A DNA stretch of 64,000 nt. It comes from Sphingomonas sp. UNC305MFCol5.2 (lineage in GTDB: Bacteria; Pseudomonadota; Alphaproteobacteria; Sphingomonadales; Sphingomonadaceae). Where the stretch lies: positions 1,178,001-1,242,000 of the forward strand of contig NZ_JOOE01000001.1 in NCBI RefSeq assembly GCF_000712135.1, read 5' to 3'. The first letter of the stretch is position 1. Every line of letters begins with the position of its first letter. A model generated the notes under the pieces. That model did no database searches. It was not told the DNA's origin and saw only the letters and a program-made list of their open reading frames with translations. Shown one piece after another: positions 22,324 through 31,441 of this stretch. A program made the position numbers and the translations under genes.

Positions 22324-23622
22324 ATGCGTCACATCGCGGTGATCGGCTCCGGGCCGGCCGGCTATTACACTGCCGAAGCTTGCCAGAAGGCGTTCGGGGA
22401 GAGTGTGCGGGTCGACATCATCGATCGCCTGCCGGTGCCCTTCGGGCTGATCCGCACCGGCGTCGCCCCTGATCACCAATCGATCAAGGGCGTATCGCGA
22501 CGCTACGAAGCCGTCGCGCTCACCGACAATGTCCGCTTCGTCGGCAATGTCACCATCGGCCAGGACATATCGATCGACGAGCTGCGCGCACTCTACGACG
22601 CCGTGGTGCTAGCCACCGGCGCACCGCACGACCGCAAGCTCGACATCCCCGGTGCCGAGCTACCCGGCGTCGTGGGCTCAGCGGCGTTTGTCGGCTGGTA
22701 TAACGGCCATCCCGATTATGCCGATCTCGCGCCGCCGCTCACCGGCCCCGCGGTGGTGATCGGCAACGGCAACGTCGCGCTAGACGTCGCGCGGATCCTC
22801 GCCAAGACCAGTGAGGAGTTCGTCGGCTCCGACATCGTCGGTCATGCGTTCACGGCGCTGCAGGGCGCCCATATCGACACCATCACGCTCCTCGGCCGCC
22901 GCGGCCCGCACCAGATCGCGATGACGCCCAAGGAACTCGGCGAGCTCGGCGAGCTCGAGCGCGCGCGGCCGATCGTCGATCCGGTCGACCTCCCTCCCCT
23001 CGACACCGATTCGCTGCTCGATCCCGGCCAGCGCAAATCGGTCATGCACCTGCGCAATTTCAGCGGCGCCAACGGCGCGGACAAGCCGATCCGCATCGTC
23101 TTCGATTTCTTCGCGATGCCCGTCGCGATCGAAGGCGACGGCAGGGCCGAGCGCGTCGTGGTCGAACGTACCGCGCTCGACGCCGAGGGCCGCGCCAACG
23201 GCACCGGCGAGCGCTATACGGTGCCCGCCAGCCTGGTGGTGAGCTGCATCGGCTATCGCACGCCGCCGATCGAAGGCGTGCCCTATGACGATCGCTCCGG
23301 CCGCTTCGCCAATGACGAGGGGCGTGTGCTGCCCGGACTCTACGCAGTCGGCTGGGCCCGTCGCGGGCCGACCGGAACGATCGGCACCAATCGTCCCGAC
23401 GGCTTCGCCATCGCCGACAAGATCGCCGCCGATATCGGCGACGGTGCGGGAAAGCAGGGGCGCGTCGGCCTCGACGCATTGCTCGCCGGGCGCGGCGTCG
23501 AGGTCGTGACCTTCCGCGACTGGCAGAAGATCGAGGCAGCCGAAAATGCCGCGGCGCGCGAAGGATCCCCGCGCGAGAAATTCACCAGCATCGATGCATT
23601 GCTCGCCGCCAGAAATCCGTGA
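22324..23622 (+). CDS. Ferredoxin/adrenodoxin-NADP+ reductase-like flavoprotein
   Basis: The 432-aa enzyme belongs to the adrenodoxin reductase/FprA class, which passes electrons between NADPH and ferredoxins. The FAD motif GSGPAG is at 8-13, followed by P-V-P-F-G-L-I-R-T-G-V-A-P-D-H, which is diagnostic of this class. The NADP motif is V-I-G-N-G-N-V-A-L-D-V-A-R-I-L, and the C-terminus has G-W-A-R-R-G-P-T-G-T-I-G-T-N. The start was placed at 22324 because GAGAGGG lies 4-5 bp upstream; an ATG 15 bp earlier is the alternative. It is divergent from pnuC. A partner ferredoxin or P450 is not in the window. Confidence 0.92.
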   Translation: MRHIAVIGSGPAGYYTAEACQKAFGESVRVDIIDRLPVPFGLIRTGVAPDHQSIKGVSRRYEAVALTDNVRFVGNVTIGQDISIDELRALYDAVVLATGAPHDRKLDIPGAELPGVVGSAAFVGWYNGHPDYADLAPPLTGPAVVIGNGNVALDVARILAKTSEEFVGSDIVGHAFTALQGAHIDTITLLGRRGPHQIAMTPKELGELGELERARPIVDPVDLPPLDTDSLLDPGQRKSVMHLRNFSGANGADKPIRIVFDFFAMPVAIEGDGRAERVVVERTALDAEGRANGTGERYTVPASLVVSCIGYRTPPIEGVPYDDRSGRFANDEGRVLPGLYAVGWARRGPTGTIGTNRPDGFAIADKIAADIGDGAGKQGRVGLDALLAGRGVEVVTFRDWQKIEAAENAAAREGSPREKFTSIDALLAARNP

Positions 23623-23712
23623 TCTTGGACGCTTGCGCGACTCAAGCGCCATGGTTATAGGCGCCGCTCCAGCATCGGTTCGCCCATCGAAGGCGCTGAA
23701 TCGATACTCCGT

Positions 23713-23789
23713 CGGGGAGTAGCTCAGCCTGGTAGAGCACTGTCTTCGGGAGGCAGGGGCCGGAGGTTCGAATCCTCTCTTCCCGACCA
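23713..23789 (+). tRNA. tRNA-Pro (anticodon CGG)
   Basis: The 77-nt cloverleaf folds fully. The acceptor stem CGGGGAG pairs with CTTCCCG with one G-U, the D arm is GCTC/GAGC, and the anticodon stem CTGTC/GGCAG encloses TTCGGGA with anticodon CGG. The T arm is GGAGG-TTCGAAT-CCTCT. The 3' CCA is encoded. It reads proline codon CCG, which is common in this GC-rich genome. Confidence 0.97.
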
Positions 23790-23898
23790 AATTTTCAGAA
23801 TCGAATGATATCGCCGAGGAAATCCCGCGAGGCAAAGGCCGAACCGCGGTCTCCTGATCACTCGATCCGGATCCATATCCGCCGCAGCCGCATGTGAA

Positions 23899-23926
23899 GC
23901 GGGCGAGGGGTTGCCCCCTCGCCCGC
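23899..23926 (-). terminator. Strong hairpin downstream of the efflux operon
   Basis: A perfect 12-bp stem (23899-23910 with 23915-23926) encloses a TTGC loop about 27 bp beyond the last permease gene on the minus strand. It lacks a good U-tract, so it may be a factor-assisted terminator or an mRNA 3' end stabiliser. Confidence 0.45.
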
Positions 23927-23952
23927 CCGGACCATGCCCTGAGCTGACGCGC

Positions 23953-26463
23953 CTACTCGTAGCGCAGAGCATGGACCGGATTGGTGCGCGCGACGCGGAA
24001 GGCGTGCGCGCCGATCGTTCCGATGGCGATCAGCAGCGCCAGCAATCCCGCAAGGACGAACGGGGTGGGCGTCAGGCTGACGCGGATGTCGAACTGGTTG
24101 AGCCAGTCGCGCATCACCCACCAAGCCACCGGCCACGCGATCAGGTTCGCGATCAGCACCGGCCTGCTGAATTGCCACACCAGCAGCCGCACGATGTCCC
24201 GCGTGCGTGCGCCCAGCACCTTGCGGATGCCGATCTCCTTGGTGCGTCGCTCGGCGGTGAACGCGGCGAGCCCGAACAGCCCGAGGCAGCCGATCATCGC
24301 GGCGAGGATCGCGAACATCCCGAACAGCTGGGCGCGGGTCTCGTCGCGATTGTAGAGGTTGTGGACGATCTCGGTGACATATTGTGCGGTGAAGGGAAGC
24401 TCGGGGACGAGCCGCTTCCAGATCGCTTCGATCTGATCGCGGATGGGCTTCATATCGCCGCTGGCGCGCACCAGCAGGCGGTTATAGCCGCGCGTCTGAT
24501 AGAAATAGACGATCGGCTGGAGGGGTTCGCGAACGGTGCGGTAGCGCACGTCGGCAACCACCCCGACGATTGTCGCTGGCACCCAATTGCCCGCCTCGGG
24601 CACAGTGAAGCCGACCTGCATCGGCTTACCGATCGCTTCCTGCGCGCTCTTGAAGCCGAGCCGCTTCGTGGCGGATTCGGAGAGAATGACGTTGGTGCCG
24701 CGCGCGACGAACGCTTTTTCCGCGGCAATGTCGACCGGGTACGGCGTCGTCGAATCGTCCATGGCATTGGCTTCGGAGAAGTTCCGCCCGGCGAGCAGCT
24801 TCATTCCCAGCGAGTCCATGACGCCGGGTTCGATTCCATAGACGCCGAGGTTGATCGTACTGGTCTGCCCGGGCAGCCGCGCATCGGTAATCGAATTGTT
24901 GCCCGGATTGACTCCGATCGACGTGCGGGCGACGGCCGTGACGCCGGGAATCTTTCGGATCTCCTCGCGCATCGTCGCCGCAACTGCTTCGGCTTGCGGC
25001 GCCGCGATGCCGTTGATCTGGATAAGGCCTTCGCGGCGATAGCCCGCATCCGTCGTCCGCGCGTAGATGGTCTGCGAATAGACCACGGCCGTGCAGATGA
25101 TCAGCCCGATCGACACAGCGAATTGGCCGACCACCAGCAGGTTGCGCAGCCGTCCATTGCCCTCGGCATCGGCGGCTGACTTGTTGGCCTTGAGCACGCG
25201 CGCCGGCTGGAAGCGCGACAGATAGAGCGCCGGATAGACCCCGCCGGCGAGGCCGACGAGAATCGCAAGGACCACTATCGGGAGCAGGATGCCCTGGCTG
25301 CCGAGATAGCGGATCTGCATCTCCGCATCGAGGAAGCCGTTGAGCAGCGGCAAAGCCAGCTCGGCCAGCGCAAGCGCGACCAAAGTGGCGATGGCGGAGA
25401 CCAGAATAGACTCGCCGATGAACTGGACGACGAGCTGTCGGCGAGTCGCGCCGAGTACCTTGCGCAGTGCCACTTCGCGCGCGCGCTGCGAGGCCCGCGC
25501 CGTCGCAAGATTGGTGAAGTTGATGCAGGCCATGCCGAGAATCATCAGCGCGACCACGGCGAAGGTGAGGATGGTCTGCTTGTCGCTGCCCGGTGTCGAG
25601 GCCCCGTTCTGCGCCTCGCCGAGGTGAATGTCGCGAATGTTGGTCAGGCGGTAATCCTGATACGTGCCGGGGTTCCTCAGCGGCCCCGTATCGCCGGGAG
25701 TGTCTGGAATATTGCGCTTCTCCCACGCCGGCATCTGCGACATGATCGTGTTCACGTCGGTGCCCGGCTTGAGCTTTACGTAAACCACGCCTCCCTGCGA
25801 GTTCCACGAGGTGAGGAAAGTGGGATTCTTGGCGAAATAGGTCTGCGGATTGAACCGGGCGACGACGTTTGGCCGCAAATGGCTATTGCGCGGAAAATCC
25901 TTGAAGATTCCGGTCACGCGATAATCCTCGCGAATCTCGTCCGTCATCACTGCGATCGTCCTGCCTATCGGATTGACGTTGCCGAAGCGCGCTTTGGCCT
26001 CGCTCTCGCTGAGCACCAGCGCGTGCGGATCGTCGAGCGCGTGGGTGCGATCGCCCGCGACGAACGGCGCCTGCAGGACGTCGAAGATGTTGCCGTCGGC
26101 GAAATAGGCGTTTTCGGGGCGCACCGCCCGGCCATTCTGGAGGAAGATCATTCCTTGGCTCGTGATGTAAACGCGCTGCTCGATCTGCGGGAAGTCCTTC
26201 TCGAGGGCGGTACCCGAAACGAAGCTCGTCACCTGGAGCTTCATCTCCTCGCCGCCCCGCTCGGTCGGCTTGTAGAAATCCTGGAGCTGGTAGGCATCCT
26301 TCGCGCCCGGAAGCCAGCTGTCATAGCTGAATTCGTAGCGCACGAAGGTGAGGATCAGCAGGCACGCGGCGATGCCCAGCGACAGGCCGAAGATGTTGAT
26401 GAAGGCATAGACCTTGTTCTTGGCCAGGGCCCTCAGGCCTACGGTCACATAATTGCGCCACAT
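23953..26463 (-). CDS. MacB/FtsX-type ABC transporter permease (second of two)
   Basis: The 836-aa membrane protein has two MacB_PCD-FtsX modules. It opens with M-W-R-N-Y-V-T-V-G-L-R-A-L and a first span at about 17-40, has a large periplasmic domain, then three spans (about 285-400), a fourth near 425-445, a second periplasmic domain and three C-terminal spans with R-R-T-K-E-I-G-I-R-K-V-L-G-A (the FtsX-like coupling segment that touches the ATPase). An earlier R-E-V-A-L-R-K-V-L-G-A is the equivalent in module one. Such permeases do not conduct substrate through the membrane but transmit mechanical work. It is the last gene of the operon and starts 10 bp after its paralogue. Confidence 0.9.
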   Translation of the reverse strand: MWRNYVTVGLRALAKNKVYAFINIFGLSLGIAACLLILTFVRYEFSYDSWLPGAKDAYQLQDFYKPTERGGEEMKLQVTSFVSGTALEKDFPQIEQRVYITSQGMIFLQNGRAVRPENAYFADGNIFDVLQAPFVAGDRTHALDDPHALVLSESEAKARFGNVNPIGRTIAVMTDEIREDYRVTGIFKDFPRNSHLRPNVVARFNPQTYFAKNPTFLTSWNSQGGVVYVKLKPGTDVNTIMSQMPAWEKRNIPDTPGDTGPLRNPGTYQDYRLTNIRDIHLGEAQNGASTPGSDKQTILTFAVVALMILGMACINFTNLATARASQRAREVALRKVLGATRRQLVVQFIGESILVSAIATLVALALAELALPLLNGFLDAEMQIRYLGSQGILLPIVVLAILVGLAGGVYPALYLSRFQPARVLKANKSAADAEGNGRLRNLLVVGQFAVSIGLIICTAVVYSQTIYARTTDAGYRREGLIQINGIAAPQAEAVAATMREEIRKIPGVTAVARTSIGVNPGNNSITDARLPGQTSTINLGVYGIEPGVMDSLGMKLLAGRNFSEANAMDDSTTPYPVDIAAEKAFVARGTNVILSESATKRLGFKSAQEAIGKPMQVGFTVPEAGNWVPATIVGVVADVRYRTVREPLQPIVYFYQTRGYNRLLVRASGDMKPIRDQIEAIWKRLVPELPFTAQYVTEIVHNLYNRDETRAQLFGMFAILAAMIGCLGLFGLAAFTAERRTKEIGIRKVLGARTRDIVRLLVWQFSRPVLIANLIAWPVAWWVMRDWLNQFDIRVSLTPTPFVLAGLLALLIAIGTIGAHAFRVARTNPVHALRYE

Positions 26464-26473
26464 GGTCTGGTTC

Positions 26474-28906
26474 CTACTCGTAGCGAAGCGCGTGGATGGG
26501 ATTGGTGCGGGCGACCCGCAGCGATTGGCCCGCGACAGTGGCGATCGCGATGGCGAGCGCGAGCAACCCGGCGAGCGCGAACGGCGTGGGAGTCAGCGCG
26601 ATGCGGATATCGAAGCCGTTGAGCCAGTCGCGCATCGCCCACCACGCCGCCGGCCAGGCGATCAGATTAGCGAGCACCACCGGCCGCGAGAATTGCCAGA
26701 CCAGCAGGCGCACGATGTCGCGCACCTTGGCGCCGAGCACCTTGCGGATGCCGATCTCTTTGGTCCGCCGTTCCGTCGCGAACGAGGCAAGACTGTAGAG
26801 CCCGAGACAGGCGATCAGCACCGCCAGCGCCGAGAAGCCGGCGAACAACATGCCCCGTGCGCGATCGGCGGCGTAGAGCTCGTGCGCGATATCGTCGACG
26901 AAGCGCGCCTCGAACGGGATCTCGGGCTCGAACTTGCGCCAGATCTTGTTCAACGCCGCCATCACCTCGCCCGGACGCGCTGCGACGAAGCGGACCAGCA
27001 CCACCTCGGTCGCGTCCGGATCGACGGAATAGAAAGCCGGCTCAATGGCCTCGCGCGCGCTGCGAAAGCGCATGTCCTCGACCACGCCGACGATCGTCGA
27101 GGGGACCAGAGGGCCACCGCGCATCGCCCGCACCGTTTGCCCGATAGCCGCCTGCGGGGTGCGGAAGCCGAGCTTACGCGCCGCGGCGCGGTTGATCACG
27201 ATGTTGACGCCCCGCACGGCGCGCGCCTGATCATCGCCGGCCGGAACCCGATCGAGCGCGATGCGATCGTCGAACCGGCGACCGGCGAGCAGGTCGATGC
27301 CGGTCGTCTGAAGATATTCGGCATCGACGCCATAATAGCTAAGCGACTGATATTCCTCAGCGCCGGGGGGCTTCACCAGCCATACCGGCCGCATGTCGGA
27401 AGCGAGCGGGATCGAAATCCGCGTGGTACCGGTGACACCGGGAATTGCGGTCATCGCGGTATGGGCGGCGTCGTACTCGCTGCCCTTGGCGAAGCGCCAC
27501 GCATTGACGATCTGGATCAGCCCGTCCCGGCGATAGCCGGGGTCGACCGTTTCGACATAGCGCGTCTGCGAGAAGATCACCCAAGTCGAGGCGATTAGGC
27601 CGATCGCGATCGCGAACTGGATTATCACCAGCCCAGTGCGGAAACGGCCATTGCCCGGCGTCTCGACCGAGGATTTGTTGGCGCGCAGTACGTCTGCGGG
27701 ACGGAAGCGGCTGAGATAGAAGGCCGGGTAGAGCCCGCCGAGCAGGCCGGTCGCGAGGAACAGCCCCAGCGCGGGAAGCAGCATGCCCGCAGGCCCGAGA
27801 TAGGCGATGCGGATGCCCGCGCCGATCGCCGCGCTAATCCACGGCGTCGCCAGCTCGACAATAGTCAGCGCGAACAGCATCGCAACGCCCGCCATCACGA
27901 CGCTCTCGCCGAGGAATTGCACGATCAACTGGCCGCGCGAGGCGCCGAGCACCTTCCGCAGCGCCACTTCGCGGGCGCGCTGGGTTGCGCGCGCGGTCGA
28001 CAGGTTGACGAAGTTCATCACCGCCATCGCCAGCGTGAGCAAGGCGACCACGGCGAAGGTGGCGAGCGCGCGCGGATCGCCGCCTGGGGTCAGCGCCGAG
28101 TCCTGTGTGGTGCCGAGATGGACATCGGCCAGCGGCACCAGCTTGAGATCGACGGCGTCCGACATACCGAGGATATTGCGCTTCTCCCAGCCCGGAAGGC
28201 CCGCGTTGATCGAAGCGGCGTCGGCGGCGCGGCGCAGCTTGACGTAATGCTGCTGGTTGAAATTGCTCCAACCGCGCTGCTCAAGGGGGATCGCGCCGAG
28301 GTCGCGGCGGAAAAGCAGGCTCAGGCGCAGGCTGGTATTGCGCGGCAGATCGCGCAGCACGCCGGTGACGCGATAATCGCGTTTGCCCGGTCCGGCACCG
28401 AGGCTCAGCTGCTTGCCCAGCGCGTCCGCGGTGCCGAAATGGCGGATCGCCTCGCTCTCGGTGAGCACGATGGAATTCGTGTCGGGAAGCGCGGTCGCCG
28501 CCCCGCCCTGCGCGAAGGGAAGGCCGAGCACGTCGAAAAAGTTGGCGTCGACCGTAGCCGCATCGATGAAGGCCGGCTGGCCGTCGCGCTCGGTGACGGT
28601 CTTGCCGGGCGCGAGCGAGGTCACCGCCTCGACCTGCGCGAAGCCGCCGGGCAGCTTCTCGTAGACGATGAACGGGCTCATCTGAACGTTCCGCGCCGGC
28701 TGGCCCGGCAAGTTGAACTTCGTCTGGACCTGATAGATGCGCCCGCTGTCGGGCAGCCAGGCGTCATAGCTGCTCTCGTAGCGCACATAATTGAGGATCA
28801 GCAGGCACGCCGCCAGCCCCAGCGCCAGCCCGCCGATATTGATCCCGGCATAGATGCGGTTGCGGGCCAGCAGCCGCAGCGCAGTCGTCAGATAGTTACG
28901 CCACAT
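26474..28906 (-). CDS. MacB/FtsX-type ABC transporter permease (first of two)
   Basis: The 810-aa permease is a diverged paralogue of the downstream 836-aa gene and has the same plan: M-W-R-N-Y-L-T-T-A-L-R-L-L at the N-terminus, first span about 19-40, two periplasmic domains and two sets of three or four spans, with R-E-V-A-L-R-K-V-L-G-A and R-R-T-K-E-I-G-I-R-K-V-L-G-A coupling helices. The start at 28906 was chosen by that family N-terminus; the frame runs on into the repeat-rich spacer. Two full-length permeases with one ATPase suggest a heterodimeric pump. Tandem duplication of the gene is the likely origin. Confidence 0.9.
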   Translation of the reverse strand: MWRNYLTTALRLLARNRIYAGINIGGLALGLAACLLILNYVRYESSYDAWLPDSGRIYQVQTKFNLPGQPARNVQMSPFIVYEKLPGGFAQVEAVTSLAPGKTVTERDGQPAFIDAATVDANFFDVLGLPFAQGGAATALPDTNSIVLTESEAIRHFGTADALGKQLSLGAGPGKRDYRVTGVLRDLPRNTSLRLSLLFRRDLGAIPLEQRGWSNFNQQHYVKLRRAADAASINAGLPGWEKRNILGMSDAVDLKLVPLADVHLGTTQDSALTPGGDPRALATFAVVALLTLAMAVMNFVNLSTARATQRAREVALRKVLGASRGQLIVQFLGESVVMAGVAMLFALTIVELATPWISAAIGAGIRIAYLGPAGMLLPALGLFLATGLLGGLYPAFYLSRFRPADVLRANKSSVETPGNGRFRTGLVIIQFAIAIGLIASTWVIFSQTRYVETVDPGYRRDGLIQIVNAWRFAKGSEYDAAHTAMTAIPGVTGTTRISIPLASDMRPVWLVKPPGAEEYQSLSYYGVDAEYLQTTGIDLLAGRRFDDRIALDRVPAGDDQARAVRGVNIVINRAAARKLGFRTPQAAIGQTVRAMRGGPLVPSTIVGVVEDMRFRSAREAIEPAFYSVDPDATEVVLVRFVAARPGEVMAALNKIWRKFEPEIPFEARFVDDIAHELYAADRARGMLFAGFSALAVLIACLGLYSLASFATERRTKEIGIRKVLGAKVRDIVRLLVWQFSRPVVLANLIAWPAAWWAMRDWLNGFDIRIALTPTPFALAGLLALAIAIATVAGQSLRVARTNPIHALRYE

Positions 28907-28924
28907 TCGGCATCCCCTTGCTGC

Positions 28925-29020
28925 TCCCCTCCCCCTCATTTGGGGGGAGGGAGAGGAGCGTGGCGCGAGGGTCGGCCACTGCTCCTCTCCCAGCCCTCTC
29001 CCCGGAAGCGGGGAGAGGGC
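28925..29020. repeat. Cluster of palindromic purine/pyrimidine repeats inside the efflux operon
   Basis: GCCCTCTCCCC (28993-29003) and GGGGAGAGGGC (29010-29020) form a perfect 11-bp hairpin. GGAGAGGAGC (28950-28959) pairs with GCTCCTCTCC (28981-28990). They fill the 121-bp gap between the ATPase and first permease genes and could attenuate or stabilise the operon mRNA. Confidence 0.65.
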
Positions 29021-29027
29021 GACCTCT

Positions 29028-29708
29028 TCACGCCGCCCGGCGGCGTTCCTGCAAAATGCGGCCGTCGAGCATCGAGACGATCCGCCCGGCATAATCGGCG
29101 TGCGCGGGCGAGTGTGTGACCATGACGATGGTCGATCCTTCGCCGTTCAAAGTCTGCAGCATCCGCATCACTTCCTCGCCGTGATGCGTATCGAGGTTGC
29201 CGGTCGGCTCGTCGGCGAGGATCAGCTTGGGGCTGGCGACGAGCGCGCGTGCCACAGCGACGCGCTGCTGCTGGCCACCCGAGAGCTGGCTAGGCCGATG
29301 CTTCGCGCGGTGCGCGATGCCGACCTTGTCCATCACTTCATCGACCCGGCGCTTGCGCTCCGAGGCCGAGACATTGTGATAGAGCAATGCCAGCTCTACA
29401 TTGTCGCGCACCGACAGCTCGTCGACCAGGTTGAAGCTCTGGAAGATGAAGCCGATGCTCTCTTTCCGGACGTCGGCAAGCTTGCTCTCGGAGAGGCCGG
29501 CGACTTCCTTGCCGTTGAACACGTAGGAGCCGCTCGACGGGCTATCGAGCATCCCGATCATGTTGAGCAGAGTCGATTTGCCGCAACCCGAAGGCCCCAT
29601 GATCGCGACGAACTCGCCCTCGGCGATGTCGAGATCGATCGCGTCGAGCGCGGTCGTCTGGACCGTGTCGGTTCGGTAGACCTTGGAGAGTTCGCGCATC
29701 GTCAGCAT
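29028..29708 (-). CDS. MacB/LolD-type ABC transporter ATP-binding protein
   Basis: The 226-aa ATPase drives the two FtsX-type permeases. The motifs are Walker [10 protein letters not shown] at 38-46, Q-loop Q90, signature LSGGQ at 142-146, Walker B LILADE at 162-167 with the downstream P-T-G-N-L-D, and H199. The D-E-P-T-G-N-L-D sequence is typical of the LolD/MacB/FtsE class. I chose ATG 29708, which has AAGGGA 6 bp upstream; an ATG five codons earlier is possible. It lies between the adaptor gene and the first permease. Confidence 0.93.
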   Translation of the reverse strand: MLTMRELSKVYRTDTVQTTALDAIDLDIAEGEFVAIMGPSGCGKSTLLNMIGMLDSPSSGSYVFNGKEVAGLSESKLADVRKESIGFIFQSFNLVDELSVRDNVELALLYHNVSASERKRRVDEVMDKVGIAHRAKHRPSQLSGGQQQRVAVARALVASPKLILADEPTGNLDTHHGEEVMRMLQTLNGEGSTIVMVTHSPAHADYAGRIVSMLDGRILQERRRAA

Positions 29709-29728
29709 GAAAATCCCTTTCATTGGAA

Positions 29729-31009
29729 TTATTTGGTCAGGTCCAGGCGCGTCTTGTCGGTGTAGCCGGTATAGGGTGAGGTCAGCACCTTCTCGCCGGC
29801 CTCGAGCCCCTCAAGCACTTCGATGAATTCGGCGTTGCGGCGGCCGAGGCGGACCTGGCGCTTCACTGCGCTGCCGCCGTCGGGCGTGACGACGAAGATC
29901 CAGTTGCCGCCGGTCTCGTTGTAGAATGCGCCATTGGGAACGAGCAGCGCGGGCGTGGGGTCGCCCAGCGTCAGCCGCGCCTGCATCGTCTGGCCGCGCT
30001 GGATATTGGCAGGTTCGGCCCCGACGAACTGCAGGTCGACCTGGAACTGGCCGTTCTGCACCTGCGGGTAGATTTTGGTGACCTTGGCGTCATAGCGCTT
30101 GCCGCCGAAATCGAGGCTCGCCTTCTGCTGGAGCTGGACGCGGCCGAGATAGAATTCGTCGACCCCGGCGATCAGCTTGTTGCGGCCGGGGCTGTCGATC
30201 TGTCCGACGCGCTCGCCGCGCTGGAGCGACTGGCCGACCTGCACCGAAAAGCCCGAGAGCTGGCCAGCGACCGGCGCGCGCAACTGGAGCGCATCGAGGT
30301 TCGCCCGGGCAATCGAAAGGCCCGATTGCATCGATTGCGCCGCGGCCTGCTGCTGCGAGAGCTGGCTGGTCTGCAGCCGGGCGTCGGTGGCCTGGCTGCG
30401 CTTCAACGCTGCAAGGGTGCGCTGACTGAGCTCGTAGTCGGCCTGGGTATCGGCGAACTGCTTGGCGGAGACGAAGCCCTTCGCGGCAAGCGGCTTCTCG
30501 CGCTCATATTGGCGGCGCGCCTTGTCATTGACCGTTTCGGCCGCGAGCACTGCGCGCTCGTTCGAGAGCCGGGTCTGGGCGAGCGCGAGTTCCTGGCTGC
30601 GCATATTGTTGATCTGCTGCTCGACTTCGGTCTGGCGCGCGAGAGTCGAGAGCTGGAGCTCGGCGTTCGAGAGCAACGCGATCGGCTGGCCTTGGGCGAC
30701 GGTCGCGCCGTCCTCGACCAGCATCTTCTCGACACGCCCGCCCTCGACGGCATCGATATAGACGGTGAGCAGGGGCGTGACCCGGGCGCGGAGCGGAATG
30801 AAATCGTCGAATGTGCCCTTCGTCACCGTCGAGATGGTGACATGATCCGCCCCGACCGTCTGGCTGGAGCCCGAAGGCGCGAACCACCAGAACAGCAACG
30901 CCGCCACCAGCACCACCGCCCCGCCGATCGCGATCTTGACCCTCGTCGAGAGCTTCCGCGTCTCGACGACTTCGTCCATGCCGCTGCCGGTTACCGGACG
31001 GTCCCCCAT
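29729..31009 (-). CDS. Periplasmic adaptor (HlyD/MacA-type membrane fusion protein)
   Basis: The protein (426 aa from the chosen start) links the ABC pump to an outer-membrane channel. One N-terminal membrane helix (about 22-42) anchors it. Then follow a lipoyl/barrel-sandwich half (V-E-G-G-R-V-E-K-M-L-V-E-D-G-A-T-V), a long alpha-helical hairpin (about 115-225, Gln/Ala/Leu-rich), the second lipoyl half (L-R-A-P-V-A-G-Q-L) and beta-barrel domains. The open frame begins at 31042, but a sigma-54 promoter predicts transcription start near 31037, so ATGs at 31021, 31009 or 30979 are more likely; 31009 follows AGAAG. It is the first gene of the four-gene efflux operon. No outer-membrane TolC-like gene is in the window. 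Confidence 0.88.
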   Translation of the reverse strand: MGDRPVTGSGMDEVVETRKLSTRVKIAIGGAVVLVAALLFWWFAPSGSSQTVGADHVTISTVTKGTFDDFIPLRARVTPLLTVYIDAVEGGRVEKMLVEDGATVAQGQPIALLSNAELQLSTLARQTEVEQQINNMRSQELALAQTRLSNERAVLAAETVNDKARRQYEREKPLAAKGFVSAKQFADTQADYELSQRTLAALKRSQATDARLQTSQLSQQQAAAQSMQSGLSIARANLDALQLRAPVAGQLSGFSVQVGQSLQRGERVGQIDSPGRNKLIAGVDEFYLGRVQLQQKASLDFGGKRYDAKVTKIYPQVQNGQFQVDLQFVGAEPANIQRGQTMQARLTLGDPTPALLVPNGAFYNETGGNWIFVVTPDGGSAVKRQVRLGRRNAEFIEVLEGLEAGEKVLTSPYTGYTDKTRLDLTK

Positions 31010-31047
31010 ATTCTTCTGCATCCGAACGACACCCATGGTCATGACTT

Positions 31048-31064
31048 AGCAACCCCCGTGCCAA
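31048..31064 (-). promoter_or_regulatory. Sigma-54 promoter of the efflux operon
   Basis: Read on the minus strand, TTGGCACGGGGGTTGCT matches the sigma-54 consensus TTGGCAC-N5-TTGCW at every fixed position, with the GG and GC elements correctly spaced. Transcription should start about 12 bp after the GC, near 31037. The divergent NtrC-family gene is the obvious activator. Confidence 0.88.
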
Positions 31065-31094
31065 GCCCGGTGCGGAGGCAGGTTGCGAGACTGA

Positions 31095-31328
31095 TCACAG
31101 GATCGCGCCCGTACAAGCGTTCGAATTCGGACACTTCTGTCCGAAATCGAACGCCAGGCTGATCGACGCAAAGCCGAGCCGGAGCAGTGCGTGTCCGCTG
31201 TTCTCGCGCACCGCGACGTCGAGCATCGCCTGCGGTTTGCCTGCGAATGCCAGCGCCGCACAGACGAGCGCGGCCAGCAGCACGGCGTTTCTCGCCAGTT
31301 TTCCGCTCCGGTTGCCAAACACCTGCAT
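31095..31328 (-). CDS. Possible small exported protein
   Basis: The 77-aa frame has a GGGGA ribosome-binding site 5 bp before ATG, GC-rich third positions, a basic N-terminus and a hydrophobic stretch (about 13-29) ending A-F-A, like a Sec signal peptide, and two cysteines near the C-terminus. Against it, its 3' end contains the enhancer-like inverted repeat for the efflux operon, and no family is recognised. It may be real and first in the region, or a chance frame. Confidence 0.38.
   Translation of the reverse strand: MQVFGNRSGKLARNAVLLAALVCAALAFAGKPQAMLDVAVRENSGHALLRLGFASISLAFDFGQKCPNSNACTGAIL
31119..31152. promoter_or_regulatory. Enhancer-like inverted pair of TGTCCG-N4-CGAAC sites
   Basis: Arms 31119-31133 and 31138-31152 are inverted 15-mers with one mismatch, separated by CTTC. 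Each is a TGTCCG-N4-CGAAC site. They lie about 80-115 bp upstream of the predicted sigma-54 transcription start, the usual enhancer distance. Confidence 0.68.
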
Positions 31329-31441
31329 GATCCCCGTTCCGTGATTCTGGCGGGACGCTCAGCAGGAGCCGTGCCAACCGCGCATTTCCGCGACTTTGCG
31401 ACGAACGGCGACGGCGATCGGCCCTTGGCACGCAAATTGAT

